Shown: positions 34,346 through 46,790, numbered from the stretch's first letter. The stretch: DNA of 64,000 nucleotides from Owenia fusiformis (GCA_903813345.2 CAIIXF020000009.1:11032030-11096029), one strand, 5' to 3'. Notes: generated from the letters alone by a model not told the origin. Numbers and translations are program-made.

Positions 34346-36403
34346 TATCAATCCGGATGCTGAAGTCACTTAATAAATAATAACTAGATGTAACTCCTAG
34401 TAAGCACTTCAAGTTTCAGTTCTAAATAAAATACAGTTTAGTTAAAAAATTGTTAAGAATACATACATTTTTCACAATTTCACCATTTCTGACTGTATTT
34501 TGTATATTTTTAGGTGTCAATCATTCAATGATTATTTGATATAACCTCCTGAAACTACTCTCATATATATTTGGTGGTACAGTGATATGGAATCCTGTCT
34601 TTTTGGGTCTCACGGAATTCTTGTTTTAGAGAAGAAAATCCTGAAAGCTGCAGTTTAATATTATGAATTATAGGTGAAAATTGCACTTGCTACACTGCTT
34701 CTCCCATTTTTAGATGCTAATAAATCTGTAACTACACTTACTATGACCTTAAGTCTACTCATATGTATTATTGGTATTACTAACTAGAGGCAGAATCAGA
34801 AATTATGGTAAATAAAAGTAAAATTTAAGAGATAAATTGTTCTGAATAGTGCATTTTGTCACATTTTTTCGCGATATCTGACTGCATTTTGTGTCTTTTG
34901 GGTCTTTTTAAGAGTCCATGCAGATATGAATAATTGATCTAGAGCTCTGAAATTTTCAATACCAGAATTTGGTAGCACTATGTCTTGATATCCTGTGTTT
35001 GGACTCTAACCAAATCACAGTTGTTGAGAAAAAAATTCATAAGTAGCAGTTTTAATTCAAAATTAGTTGAAACGGCACTCAAGACAGCTTTCCTCATTTT
35101 TGAAAGCCGATAGATCGGCAAGCATTTACACCATGATCTTGAATCTGGGCATACATATGGCACTATCTCATTGCCCAGATATTGTGGAAACATTGTGACT
35201 TATATTCCATGTGATAGTAAGCACTGAAAATGGACTTGTTGCATTGTGGCGGACCCCATACAAAACAAACATAGGGGTAGGGGGGGGGGGGTTTAAACGT
35301 TGATCAGTTCTGGTTTTTTTTGTGGCTATTGGTCATATAGTAGATCATTTTGTCAAAAGATAAGGGTGATCCGAGAAAAAGTTTGTAAATTGAAACAGCC
35401 TATTAGATTTCATTATGATAAAATTGAAATTGTATATATAAAATATGTAGAGTCCTATATTTTAATAATAAATGAGTTACATTGTCAAGTAACAAGTGAA
35501 GATGTTTTATATGCATTGATTTGCTTTCTATCAATACAAGTTTTTAATTGTATGCTGCAAAATGATAACCCTGACCACGCCCACTTTCCAGGGGTAGGGT
35601 ACTATAAAGTCATATTAAAAATCACAAATAGTACATTATCATTATTATAATTGTATTACAATATCAAACAAAGCTTGAATTAGTTTTTAGAAAACAATTT
35701 TGAGCTATTTAAGCTGCCATCTTTTGCTGGAAGCTACAAATATAAGATACGTGAGACTTAAAAATGACTAAAATTGCGTATTTTTTTCCTATTAATTGCA
35801 ATATTTCTGAGACTAATACAGATATCGGCCTATAACTTTAGGATATTATTCATCTTTGGACTAGTAATGTGTGCTGTAGAAAGCAGAACAATAGCAACTA
35901 TATCCTTTATGTTATGAAATAGTCTTATAGTACCCCCTGAAATCGCAGAAATTGAAGTCCAATTCGGCCGTGAAAATTGTTTTTACCACTTAAAAGGCCA
36001 TCACCTTATATTTTCTTACACCTACTAGGTTACTCTAACATACTGCATTGCCAAAAGTTACTTCTTGCAAACTTCCGGCAAAACTGTGCCAGCATCTGAT
36101 ACAAATGGAAAAACGAGTGTTTTACTTTTAATTTTGTAGCATCAACAACGTTGAGATTTAGAGTCAACAAATGTTCAAAAATATAATTTCCTGAAATTGG
36201 GAATTCTAAACACATAAACTATCATTAGTACTAATATGTCTTTGATGAATGACTCGTTTATCGGATTAATTTTAAAAAGACCGATTTTCTCATTTACATT
36301 TTTGAATGAATTTCTAGTGTCAGAGCATGCCTCCGGGTAAAATGAGATATCTTTTAATTTCCAAGTTGTTATAATGCAATGCAAGCAAAATAAGTGGATG
36401 ACA

Positions 36404-36421
36404 TATTTTGTGTCACCCTGT
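36404..36421. mobile_element. Mariner-like terminus TTTTGTGTCACCCTG-TA
   Basis: A TIR end followed by TA, inverse to the ends at 7964. It lies 300 bp outside the right arm of the large inverted repeat; its partner may be at 30078. Confidence 0.5.
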
Positions 36422-36524
36422 ATATGAAGAAACAAATCATACCAGTGTAATATATATCTTTTTATCCCATACTTGGACGTGTTACGGGTACATAAAGCCG
36501 GTTTGTAAAAACTTATATTTTCAT

Positions 36525-36600
36525 CAGCGGGCAGATATAGCTTTACGTCCCGCTCCGAGCGGGCAGATATAGTATATCTGCCCGCTACGTCATAATCGCT
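36525..36600. repeat. Hairpin cluster with a perfect 29-nt palindrome
   Basis: 36558-36586 is a perfect palindrome (AGCGGGCAGATATA, one central G, then the exact complement). A third copy of CAGCGGGCAGATATAG lies in direct orientation at 36525-36540. Confidence 0.85.
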
Positions 36601-36843
36601 GTTCCCGTATTGGTTCTTTTTTGTAACTTTCGCAATAACGGTAAACGACAATGGAGAAAACGCAGACAATCTTGACCTGTTTGATGCTTTAAAGAAGGGA
36701 AGGAGCAGTGTACCCCGTTAAGAATCAACGATTTGAACAGGAAAAGAAACAAGAATACAAAACTGGACATGAATATTTTAAAATAATTCCACGATTGGTT
36801 GCAAAGTTTCTGAACAATGTGATTGGTATGGGATAAACAGATC

Positions 36844-36980
36844 ATCCTATAGTCGGTTCAGGATATTTGGATTATCCCTTTGCCAATATAATATATCTAC
36901 CCTCGGGACCTACGGCCCTCGGGCAGATATATTATATTGGCCTCGGGATAATCCCAATATCCTGAACCTCATATAGGATA
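36844..36980. repeat. Hairpin with ~64-bp arms
   Basis: ATCCTATA..GGTTCAGGATAT to TATCT-CCCTCGGG at 36844-36907 pairs with 36916-36980 around an 8-nt loop, ACCTACGG. The two arms differ by only a few bases. Confidence 0.88.
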
Positions 36981-37202
36981 ATCTCTATATATGTGTCATC
37001 TATCAGGAATTAATGACATAATGACAACAATAGATCGCAATTCATTGCGGTAAATTCAAATTGTAATTTAAAACGACTATTCCAATCACAACTTAGAGTT
37101 TGATTGGGCATAAACTCTGACATTAACTCTAGCGCTTTACAAAAATACGGCTTGGAAGTTGTGTTACAATATTCTTATTTGATTTGACCCCCCCCCCCCC
37201 CA

Positions 37203-38064
37203 TCACACCAAACTAGTTCGTTCTTTCCAGTCCTACAAAAAAGTTGTAAAACGGGCTAAATCTGGCTGTGGTCGGGAAATATGTCTAAAATAATTAGTTA
37301 CTTCGTTCATAAACAGTCTTCAATAAGTCCATCTCATTCGCAGTCCGTTCAGGTCACACCATGTCGGTGTTTGATATCCGATTACACAACGTTGTATAAC
37401 ACGTCCCTGGTAGGGTCGAAGTACGGCAATTACGTTCCTGGTCTAGTAGGTCATCTCGTTTGAAATACGTTTTCACACAATCTGATTACAGAGCGGTATG
37501 GTCGCCATCGAATTTTGAATCATTTCAAAATTCTAAAATCACCTACCCATCTGAGAACGTTCATGAAGTTCGTAAATAGACCTTAGAAAGTTGCAGCTAC
37601 GTTCATTCCTTTCGCACACAGTTTAAAACCAGTTTTGAAGAACGCACTTGTTTGATGTGATACCCGGGGTGTGATAGCTATATTTTTTGCTTACTCGCTC
37701 ATAAGCAGTTTGTATGCGTTCTTAATCAATTTTAACCCGTTTGAAATTAGTTCTACCTCGTTCTCAGTTCGTCCTCAGACAGTTCAACTCGTTGTAAAAA
37801 CGTCCCTAGTAGGATTGAAGTACGACGGTTCCGTTCGTAGTACGTCTAGCTCGTCGTTAGTACGTTGTCACTCGTTCTAATTGTAGAACGTGACGACCAC
37901 GAGAACTTTTTGAGCATGTTCTAAGTTCTAGAGGACTTACCCGTTCGAGTAAGTTCGATGAAGTTTGTAAATGAACCCCAAACGGTTCTTAGTACGTCCA
38001 GTCCGTTCGTACACAGTTGAAACCGGCCGTTTTCGAGAACGTAGTGAGGACTAGTTTGGTGTGA
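37203..38064. mobile_element. 862-bp TIR element made of two ~400-bp CGTT-rich units
   Basis: TCACACCAAACTAGT at 37203 and its perfect complement at 38050-38064 are the ends. Internally two related halves follow one another: ACGTCCCTGGTAGGGTCGAAG (about 37402) against ACGTCCCTAGTAGGATTGAAG (about 37801), and GTTCATGAAGTTCGTAAAT against GTTCGATGAAGTTTGTAAAT. CGTTC/ACGT words are very frequent, making the patch CpG-rich against an AT-rich background. A 17-C run abuts the left end. Small open frames inside are not supported. Confidence 0.7.
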
Positions 38065-39392
38065 CAGTAAGGTTACGACCGCACTCGTAATTGATCTGAT
38101 CTCTTCGTAGTAGATTTAAAAAGATTGATTTCAATGACATCTTTTTATGAAGACTATTTAGCCTGTTAGCAATTTTGTTAACCAAGCACCAAGTATACAT
38201 TTCTTAAATAAATGTAAAATAAATTCATCAAGATACAAGGCTTGTTTTAAAGAAAATCACAGATATCGAAATAAATTGTTTATGTATACGTCTTTGATAC
38301 ATACATGTATATATACGTATATGGCATTTGTGCAAGTCCAAGATAACACCTCCAAAAGATACAAGAAAAAATATGCCTCAAAATCTTCCTATTTCGGCAA
38401 ATGGATCAGGGTAGATCATGCTGAGGAAATGACGATTTTTTTCATAACCCTAGGGGATTTGTTGATATGGCAAAGGAACCATATCTTCTTATAGCTCATT
38501 TGTGGTATGATGTCATAGAAATATTATAACATATGGTAAAGATATACAGGGAAAAGGCGGGAATTCGATAGCTTCGTCAAACAGATTTTTTGCCTCGTGT
38601 TGTGCAAATTACATGGCCAATATTGCTATTTCGCCATGATCCTGTCTCTCATCTTTTTGTATAAGCTAGAAAACTCTAATGAACATCCAAATATATTATG
38701 GCTGCAGTCATATTCATATTTAAACTATGGAAGTTTAGAATTTGAATGAATTAGAAGGGAGAGAGTGCAATCTTTTAAAAATACATGCCATGTTTTCCTT
38801 TCAATCCTAATTTCATTTTCTGAAAAAGAATCGAGATATCCAATCAAATATTGACGTTTTTGAAGGTTTTAGATGCAAAAATATCCAATTATTTCATAAA
38901 TGCATTTGAGAAAGGCCAGGGGATGTTCCACTTTTCAATTTTTGGCAGATAACCATGAAAATCAAAGACTTATCCAGGAATCCAAACTTCTATCCATCCT
39001 ACTCCCTTAAATGGATACTAAATGTGAGTATAAGATTGCATTTTGCATTATTGTCTTTTTTAATATATCTGTGAATATACAAAGCATATTTTACATATTA
39101 TTCATAAATAGCTAGTCATGATATATCACATTCAAGCCATCAACACACAAGAGGTATATAACACAGGATAAGCCAAAAAATGCAATCCAAACAAATGTAA
39201 ATAACTGGACGTCTTCCAACATGGATTTGAACTCATATTTAGTTCAGTTAAACCCTGTTCGATGTTCTTTTATTCTAATAATATAAGTTTCATTGGTCTC
39301 CTTTCTATGGTCACGATTTTATGGTAATTTTTTAAAAACATGCTCCAAATGCGGAAAATCATCCGATATGGATCTCCAAACTTTTGTCTTTG
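38065..39392. other. Unassigned intergenic
   Basis: AT-rich with no recognised gene or element. The 72-codon frame at 38276 has no family features. Confidence 0.35.
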
Positions 39393-40533
39393 GAGCTGTA
39401 ACGACCCACCAATATGTAATATTTTTGTGCCGTTACTTTTATTTCAATTAAAGATTAGATTTGTAATCACTTTGTAATAATTTCATTTTATTAAGGAATA
39501 TGTTTAAATATTATCAATTAATTGGACCTGTCCCAGATATCAACTATAGCTATCTTGTATTTTGTACATTAATTGTAAAGCCCTGTATATTTTTAACAGT
39601 TCACACCTATCAGTAGCAGCCCCATAGAATTTCTCAGTTAGTTTTCTCATGCAATTATTTTTAGCTTATAGATTCATGCCAGTGAAATTTTAGTTTCATG
39701 CTCAGTTCAAACCAACTGTCTCTTCTGCTGGGATTTTGCAGGGACAAGATGCGCTTTTTGATTCTTTTGTTTTATCTTCATTTTATGGATTAAATCATAT
39801 TAATTGGATATAATTTGGATATCATTTGGATAAATCATTGTTTTGGTAAGCTAATCATCTTTTAATTCTTCCCAATTCGTGTAATTTCATGCTAAATTTC
39901 ATGTGTTAAAGTGAAGTCATTTCCAAAATGTAAAAATCATCAGTTCATTTCAACTTCTCATATACCTGTAAGGTTCTGGCTTGAGCATTCAAATATTCTT
40001 TATAAAAATGATCAATGTAATTTATGTTAATTGATTTCATTCCGCAAGTCATGGCTGGCATTGGTGTGTTGCTTCCTTTCTGCGCTACCCCTCCCGCTCG
40101 GCCAAGCGAGAGGAAAGATAGCTGCACTGGGAGCGATCATCCAACCTAGTAGCGCTGCCAGTTCTCCCCCAGGAGCGGTTGAGAGCGGCTAAGAAGTCGC
40201 AACATGACATTGCATTTATCTGCACCCCTTAGATTTGATTAGCGCATCAGTAATTCTCTTAGATCTGTTTTAATTGACGCTTATCCTCATGATTTATCAT
40301 TATTTTCAAACAACATGATGTAATTTTAGTTAATAAAGAAACTATATTCTTATTGTAATTTAAATTAATTCACTATTCTGTTCGCTTTTTCCCATTTGAC
40401 GACTTCAGGGAGGGAGCGCCATCTGGGGATTTCCCGTAACGCCCCCGGGAGTCAGGTTGTGCTATTTTATTTGCTACGCTACCAACATCTATCAGTAATT
40501 TAAGAGCGCACTGCCACTGGGGTGCTACAGAGC
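39393..40533. mobile_element. Probable solo LTR (Gypsy-like)
   Basis: The 1133-bp segment 39397-40529 begins TGTAACGACC and ends GGGTGCTACA, a TG...CA pair with a short imperfect inverted repeat. GAGC flanks both ends (39393-39396, 40530-40533). No primer-binding site, polyprotein or second LTR lies next to it, so recombination to a solo LTR is inferred. It contains a GC-rich block (40085-40200) in otherwise AT-rich DNA. The Gypsy assignment is a guess from length and duplication. Confidence 0.55.
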
Positions 40534-40738
40534 CATTTCAAAGATACTGTCCACATCTACAACTCTAGATGCATGGGCATAGTGGGCATTTATAAAATAA
40601 ATCCCGGCCTTTTCTGAAAGACCAACAAACCAAATACAGTTGTGAACCATTAACCATATCTAGTGGCCCATCTGTGACATTAGTCACAAAAAGGTTATTG
40701 CAAAATAAAATATATGGATGTTTTTCTGAAAAAATAAA

Positions 40739-42173
40739 ACAGGATCTTAAGAGGTTCTGGACAAATCATTTGATTCTGGACTTGACATATTTTTTTTCCA
40801 ACGAAATCACATCCAAGGGTTGAATTTTTATTGGATATTTAGAGAGCGAGTCCTGTATTGATTTCAATAAAAAGGTTAAAATAGAACGCTATTTGAGAGT
40901 TAATCTTATACTTTCATTACATTGATAAATTAAGGCAAATTCTGAAAAATTTTAAAGTGCATTTTTTATGAAATATTATCCAAGTATTTAGATGAAACGG
41001 TCTTATTTAAATACAAATCATAACATGATGATATTTTTTCATAAAATATTTCTTCAAGAAATTCAATTGAAGGCTCAAGATAAAACGAGCTAATTTAGGT
41101 GAAAACCCTTACATGATGATGTGTTTTCATGACTTCTTTCATAAAATTCCATCAAGGGGTGAAAATAAAATGATCGAATTTAAGTGATTTAAGGATCACG
41201 AGGATAGGTTTTCTTGGATATTTTCTATGAAATCCCATCCAGTGGTCAAGGTAAAATTTTTATTTGGTATATTTGGTCACGTGTTCGAACCCATAGAACC
41301 ATATAGGAACGTCATTTTGAATGTTGCGTGATAAATCCATATAAGGCTTTTAGAACAATGTGGGGAAAGATGAGGGGAAACCCCTGACACCTGTTCACGA
41401 TTTTATCCGAACGTTCATCGGATCATTTCGGTTTTTATGCACTTCATTATTTTACCGAAGTTTGCCGATTCGATTCGTCGTATTTCGGAATATTGGGGAC
41501 AATTTTATACTCCATTGGGAGTATTTTTAATCTACTTCTTATTACGAAGATTCCCGAACCTTGTTCGGATTAATCCGGATTTTCTGACCTACTTCATCTA
41601 CCGAGATTTAACGAGTTTACATTCGGCTCATTTCGGAATCCTGGTGACAATTTTATACTCCATTGGAGTATTTTTGATCTACTTCTTATGACGAAGATTT
41701 CCGAACCTTGTTCGGATTAATCCGGATTTTCTGACCTACTTCATCTACCGAGATTTAACGAGTTTACATTCGTCTCATTTCGGAATCCTGGTGACAATTT
41801 TATACTCCATTGGAGTATTTTTGATCTACTTTTTCTGGATTTTGCCCTACTTATTATATCTTTACAACAAGCAAATCAAAAAATTCGCCATGAACGGGTC
41901 TCGATCGACTAACCTAGAGCATGGAAGCTAGGCACGTTAGCCATGAGGCTAACGTGCAACCAATACGAAAGGATAAAAGTATTATATATTTATACCGAGC
42001 GTCAATTCAAAATGATCTTCACTTTTGACTGCACGTAAATACAACTCGTCAGTTGTATCCAGAATAGATGAACGCCTATGGTACTAGTGAATAACCAAGT
42101 CCCAGGCGAGTGGTTCGCACCCCACCGTGATATGTTATTTTTGCTTTTTTAATACGACAGAAAGGAGCAAGGT
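40739..42173 (+). repeat. 1.44-kb sequence, left arm of an inverted pair
   Basis: Starts AACAGGATCTTAAGAGG and ends AAAGGAGCAAGGT; the inverse copy is 48653-50107. It contains a ~147-bp tandem repeat (three units, about 41480-41835) with TTTCGGAATCCTGGTGACAA and GTTCGGATTAATCCGGATTT. It also has a perfect 10-bp hairpin (CACGTTAGCC at 41933-41942, complement at 41947-41956). The open frame at 41437-41691 is a translation of the tandem repeat. Confidence 0.85.
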
Positions 42174-42403
42174 CACTGGCATGTAGCGGTCCTGATATCG
42201 ATACATTCTACACGCAATAAAACCAGATACCTGCGTGTGATTAAAACTACATGTTAGAGCGTCGATATCCTACAAATCCTATTTTTTCATAAAAATATTT
42301 TTTCATGAAATCCAATCGAAGGGTGAAGATAAAACGATCTTTTAGGTAAAACAGCTTTACATGATCTAGTGATGTGTTTTCATAACTTTTTTCATAAAAG
42401 ACC
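42174..42403. repeat. Partial internal repeat of the arm
   Basis: TTTCATGAAATCCAATCGAA, GATAAAACGA and TTTACATGATCTAGTGATGT near 42300-42390 resemble arm sequence at 41040-41160, indicating a partial duplication. Confidence 0.5.
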
Positions 42404-42568
42404 ATTCTCGGTTTGGAGAACAAAGTTCGTCACTCTAATTGAGCGTTATCCCTGCTTCGGACAAATTTGATTTTTTTTACATAATATAGATTTGAATGTC
42501 TTCTTTTGAATAGTCATAGTTTAATTTGGGTAATATTTCTAGATTTTTCATATAAAAATTACTAGTGA
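42404..42568 (+). repeat. Direct copy of the repeat at 24201
   Basis: GACCATTCTCGGTTTGGAGAA, CTGCTTCGGA and TTTAATTTGGGTAATATTTC follow the same order and spacing as at 24.2 kb. Confidence 0.6.
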
Positions 42569-45215
42569 AACACCCAACGTCGCTTTTATGATTCGTACCA
42601 CTTTTTTAACTTGGTGTATTGCATATTTCCGTGGGTTGATTTGAAAAAAAGACAAACAACGTATACATGAATATGTCATAAGCATATAGTGAGATAATTG
42701 TTAGATTAGGTTTGCTATAAGTGACTTTAAAACAAAAAAATAAAAAACATTAGTTCACGTGTTAAAGTCCCATTGACCACGACATCAAGGAAAATTGAGC
42801 TTTTTGTCATCAGACATCTTTATAGATGGAACTAGCTATGTACTACATTTTTAAATACACTCACATTGTACATGTAGCTGTAATATCTAAGATGTTATTT
42901 TTATTGATGAAAAGATTCTTACATACTAAAGTTACATTAAAATATCAATTGCAATAGCCACCTGTTTTTAACATCCCTTTGTCACTCATCCCTTAATTAT
43001 CTCTGTGTATCTTAAACGTGTGTGTGTTCGATGTTGATAGCACCCGAGTGCAACCTAAGGAGCACATACAATACATTTTGTGTATGCCCAGTCTGGTCGC
43101 CTTATATCTGCCTGCACCGAGAAATGGGCGCAGCTTTGACAATTAACGAATGATATAACGATATCACGGATTTCACCGAATGTTATTCATCCCTAAATAG
43201 CTTTTTTATTTAGTCTTATGATCCGACTGATGTTTCAATTTTTTGCAGTGACTCTGAAATTGCTGCGCCAGATATGACATCACAGCGACTCATTTTCCTA
43301 CATTTAAATCACTAAACTAAATCAATTGAAACATAATCATTAAAGAATGAGGACCTTGTATTTTACTTTGGACGAGGGTAGTGGCCATGTCTTGGCATGG
43401 CTAGTTGTGCATTAACGTTTGATACTGTTGTGCGGATAAAAATAATGAATATATGTTAAAGTAGCACTAAACAGATACTTTTAAAGTTAAAAGAATATAG
43501 TTACATTTAAAGAATGGGCCCAACGAATAGATATTGAATATAGGACTCGTTTGATGAAACGTTCGTTCTTTTAATTCTAATAAACCTAGAAATCAATCAA
43601 CGATTAAGTAAATTGACAAGACTTCATGTTCAAGTTGGCTGAATTTCGTGTAACTTAACTCTGTTATGTTTCTAGATTTTACATATGGAGAATAGAATTC
43701 GAAATCATAATCACAATCGTATTTTAAGGCAAATAGGCCATGAATATGCTTTTAGTTACACGGTGGATGATCAAATTAACACATTTTGGATGTTGAATTT
43801 CATTTCAAGTTCATTAGAATTTACGCATTATCATGGGAAAGCCCATGGCATTATCCAATAAAATTGATATATATACTGTCTAGGCTGAGACTAACATATA
43901 TAATGTTATTTAATGTATTTAATATACAGGATATATCTGAGAAAGTTATGCAATATATCTACACGAGAAATAGTAGGGACCGAGGGTTGATATATTACCT
44001 TTACCTGTCGAAAATCGAGTATAAACTATGAGGATTAGATACGCATTGAATGTAATGGAACCGTCGTGTAATAATTAGAAATGATAATCACAATCAAATC
44101 ATGAATATTTTATCTAGATTTAAAGTGCTTAAGATTTATTTTTAAAACTCAACCGAACTATTAACATTTAAAAGCACCGAACGAATTTTCTGGGGATTGC
44201 TGATGAGCGGGTGGGATGGGATGGGAGGGATAAAATGAAATACTAGATAAAATATTGATACCTTTACGCATGTCAATCTCAAATTAGAATGCATATATCA
44301 TTATCTCTTTTATTCTTCTGTATTGTAATACGATAGTCTGATTATTGTCAATATCCTATACATGAAATAATGTACAACGTGTATTCTACATTGAATAACA
44401 AACGAAATAAAACTCATCTTTGTACGAATTTATTTTTCATATGACACAAAGTAACATAACATTGTTATATGTTGCATTTACGACTACTACAGCAAATCAG
44501 AAAATTCGTACAATATCAAACGTAAGAGTTGTTCACAAATACATTGGTATTTTGATATGAGTATCATGTAGTATTAAAATATTAAAATCATATGATCAGC
44601 AAGTTTATAAGCTTAATATTGTATTGTTTTTTATTTAAGTGTCGCATGCTTAATTTCATACATATACATCTGTACAATCATCCAAAAAGCCTCGAGCCAC
44701 CAATGGCTTATGAGACACTGCTAATCAAAATAAATTATATAATATTATATAATAAGATGCATAATATGAGTCAGTTGCAGAAATAGGATTATGAATAAAG
44801 CAAAGTTCATGACCTCTATTACGAACATTGTTTGATGAACTCGATCACTCAGTCAGTTGTTGAACATATGCAAATGTGGTCAGGTTATAAATATAAGTAC
44901 AATTTAAGTCCATGATATTTTCACATATTGAACATAACACTCAGTTCACAAAGAGATGTATACAAATCTAATCCACAAGTAGAAATGATTGTTTCATGCT
45001 GTTTATGCATTGTGTATAAACTGTAATCCAAAACATGAATAAAGTGGGCAAGAGGTGGTTGTATGATGGCCCATAAAATCACATTATGTAACACCGGCAC
45101 CCTGGTTCAATATAGTGCAGTGGCCCATGTTTGATATACGTACATCAAAACTCATGTTTTTTCAAGGAAAGAAGCTAGATTAGTGATATATTGAAAAATC
45201 AAACTACTATACCCC
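42569..45215. other. Unassigned, with one hairpin core
   Basis: Around 43900-44010 a diverged foldback carries the centre GTAGGGACCGAGGG and TATATC arms, like the hairpins at 7.1 and 36.9 kb. CATGGGAAAGCCCATG is a small hairpin at about 43831. No gene was found; open frames at 43786 and 44592 are AT-rich chance frames. Confidence 0.35.
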
Positions 45216-45217
45216 AA

Positions 45218-45440
45218 TACTGTAGCCCGTATTTCTTTAAAAGGAATACAGGCTACAGTGAAGTTGCAAATGGAGGACCTTTGTTTATTTCCATAGTTCT
45301 GGAGGAATACTAGATTTTACATTGTATAGATTCATCGAGCAGTTTGCAACGCACTATCACCAGAAAAGTCCTATGGAAAAGGACAAAGAATACCCGCTCT
45401 ATTTGCAACTTAACTGTACCCTGTATTCTTTTTAAATGTG
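45218..45440. mobile_element. Foldback/MITE, ~220 bp
   Basis: A short hairpin (ACTGTAGCCCGTATTTC against GGAATACAGGCTACAGT) is followed by arms AAGTTGCAAATGGAGGACCT and TTTCCATAG. These recur inverted at 45365-45440, ending CCCTGTATTCTTTTT. No terminal duplication was resolved. Confidence 0.65.
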
Positions 45441-46255
45441 TTCACGTGGTAGGGTAGTGTGATACTCCCTCTGCCTATGCCTACATCGTTCAATCTTTTT
45501 TTCATAGTATAACGCCTTATTAATACAACAGTTATTGAGCTGTTAAGAAAACATACTGACAAACAAACCACCGAGTTTAGAGTAAGACATATACATGTAT
45601 TGTTCTATTATCAAATCATATATTGTGTCCCAATTCTAAAACGTTAACAGTTTATGGTGTACAATAAAACTATTACTATTAACCACTTTAATATATTTAG
45701 ACATAAAATATCAAGTTACTCATCAGCCAACAAATCTCAAAATATCGAAAAATGAAAAATACGAGGTACTTGTTCACTCAAATCTAGGAGTCAATTGGTA
45801 ATGTGTACCTATAGATAGTTCTCAAAGTAAATGAGCAAAAGCGTAACATTTGTATGTAGCATGCTTCATAAAACACTAAACTTAGCCCAAAAAGTAAGCG
45901 TGCATTTTGTTCCTGGCACTGATTGGTTAATAAGTGAATACAATTCGTTGAATGCACGATGCACTCAAAAGATTAGCAGCTAGGAAAGGCTATTGAACAA
46001 AAAGTACGCTTTCGTACTCAAAAAAGGATTACCCTTTTACAACTTTGACAACTTTGAAGCATGAACTTCGGAAGATCTAACGAAATGTACTTACTGTTAC
46101 CCTGTGGATCCCAGGGTTTTGATATGTTCTACAAAGTCATGCAAAGACAGACCATATATGCACTAAAAATATCTGTGACACTTGTATGATATGTATTCCA
46201 CTTTGAACCACCATCTATTTCAATATTGTGAAAATATATATTTCCCAAATTATGA
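45441..46255. other. Unassigned intergenic
   Basis: No supported feature. The open frame starting at 46182 runs into the repeats that follow. Confidence 0.3.
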
Positions 46256-46259
46256 AATA

Positions 46260-46700
46260 AAGGAGCTTGTATTCGCGAATGCCGCTAACGCCTGTCGGCT
46301 ACCGGATAAACCTAATTTACTATTTTTTGGGCAATTCATTAAAATATTAATGGAATATTGTCAGGTTCTTTTCATATTTAAATGAGTCGCCCATAGAATG
46401 GTAGGTTAATCCGGAAGCTGAAATCTTCCATTCCCAAATCATAGTCTTAGCTTGTATTCGCAAATGCAACTAACGCCTGTCGGCTACCGGATTAACCTAT
46501 TATTTTACTGGAAACTCATGTCAATACGAATAGTACCTGCCACTATTCCATTCATATTTAAATGACTTGGTCATATTATACTGGGTTAATCAGGTAGCCG
46601 GAAGGCGTTAGTTGCATTCGCGAATATAAGGTTAGCTTGTATTCAATAATGCAAGAAACGCCTGTCGGCTACCGGATTAAACTACCTCTGGAGACATCGG
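46260..46700. repeat. Repeated CTAACGCCTGTCGGCTACCGG units, both orientations
   Basis: GCTTGTATTCGCGAATGC...CGCCTGTCGGCTACCGGAT occurs at about 46264, 46452 and 46634 in direct orientation, and inverted at about 46580-46625. GAATAGTACCTGCCACTATT and TTCATATTTAAATGA blocks lie between. This alternation suggests hairpin-forming unit elements inserted in tandem. Confidence 0.75.
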
Positions 46701-46731
46701 GATTTTAAAGCGGCGTGCAAAGCGTAATCGG

Positions 46732-46790
46732 GTACACCCCAGTTCTCCGAAACCCAGTTGTCCGAAACCCATTACTCCGAAAAATAAAGT
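46732..46790 (+). repeat. Three tandem ~17-bp TCCGAAA units
   Basis: CCCCAGTTCTCCGAAA, CCCAGTTGTCCGAAA and CCCATTACTCCGAAA follow one another. This kind of motif is often terminal in small DNA elements, but no partner end was found. Confidence 0.6.

Larger units (their letters stand above)
30179..36102. repeat. Large inverted repeat, ~1.4-1.5 kb arms, 3-kb spacer
   Basis: The left arm (30179 to about 31570) and right arm (about 34570 to 36102) are inverse copies. They share GTATCAGATGCTGGCAC at the outer edge, CGGCCGAATTGGACTTCAAT, CCACGCCCACTTTCCAGGGG and TAGATCAA blocks in matching order. Divergence is clearly higher towards the spacer. The right arm has an extra piece of about 160 bp (about 35236-35395) that includes a 12-G run. 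Open frames in the arms are shadows. Confidence 0.85.

Noticed and set aside
36175-36669. 164-codon minus-strand open frame
   Set aside because: Part of it (GRYTISARSERDVKLYLPADE-like) is a translation of the hairpin at 36525-36600; no domain and no splice or codon signal.
41437-41691. Open frame encoding repeated hydrophobic LIYFLLRRFP segments, also at 49133-49516
   Set aside because: Translation of the ~147-bp tandem repeat in both arms; frames are not kept between all units.
41880-42140. tRNA-like segments (GGTTCGCACC B-box look-alike, GTTAGCCTCATGGC)
   Set aside because: The supposed D-arm is a simple 10-bp perfect hairpin and no full cloverleaf with acceptor stem can be drawn; repeated in both arms, so part of the repeat.
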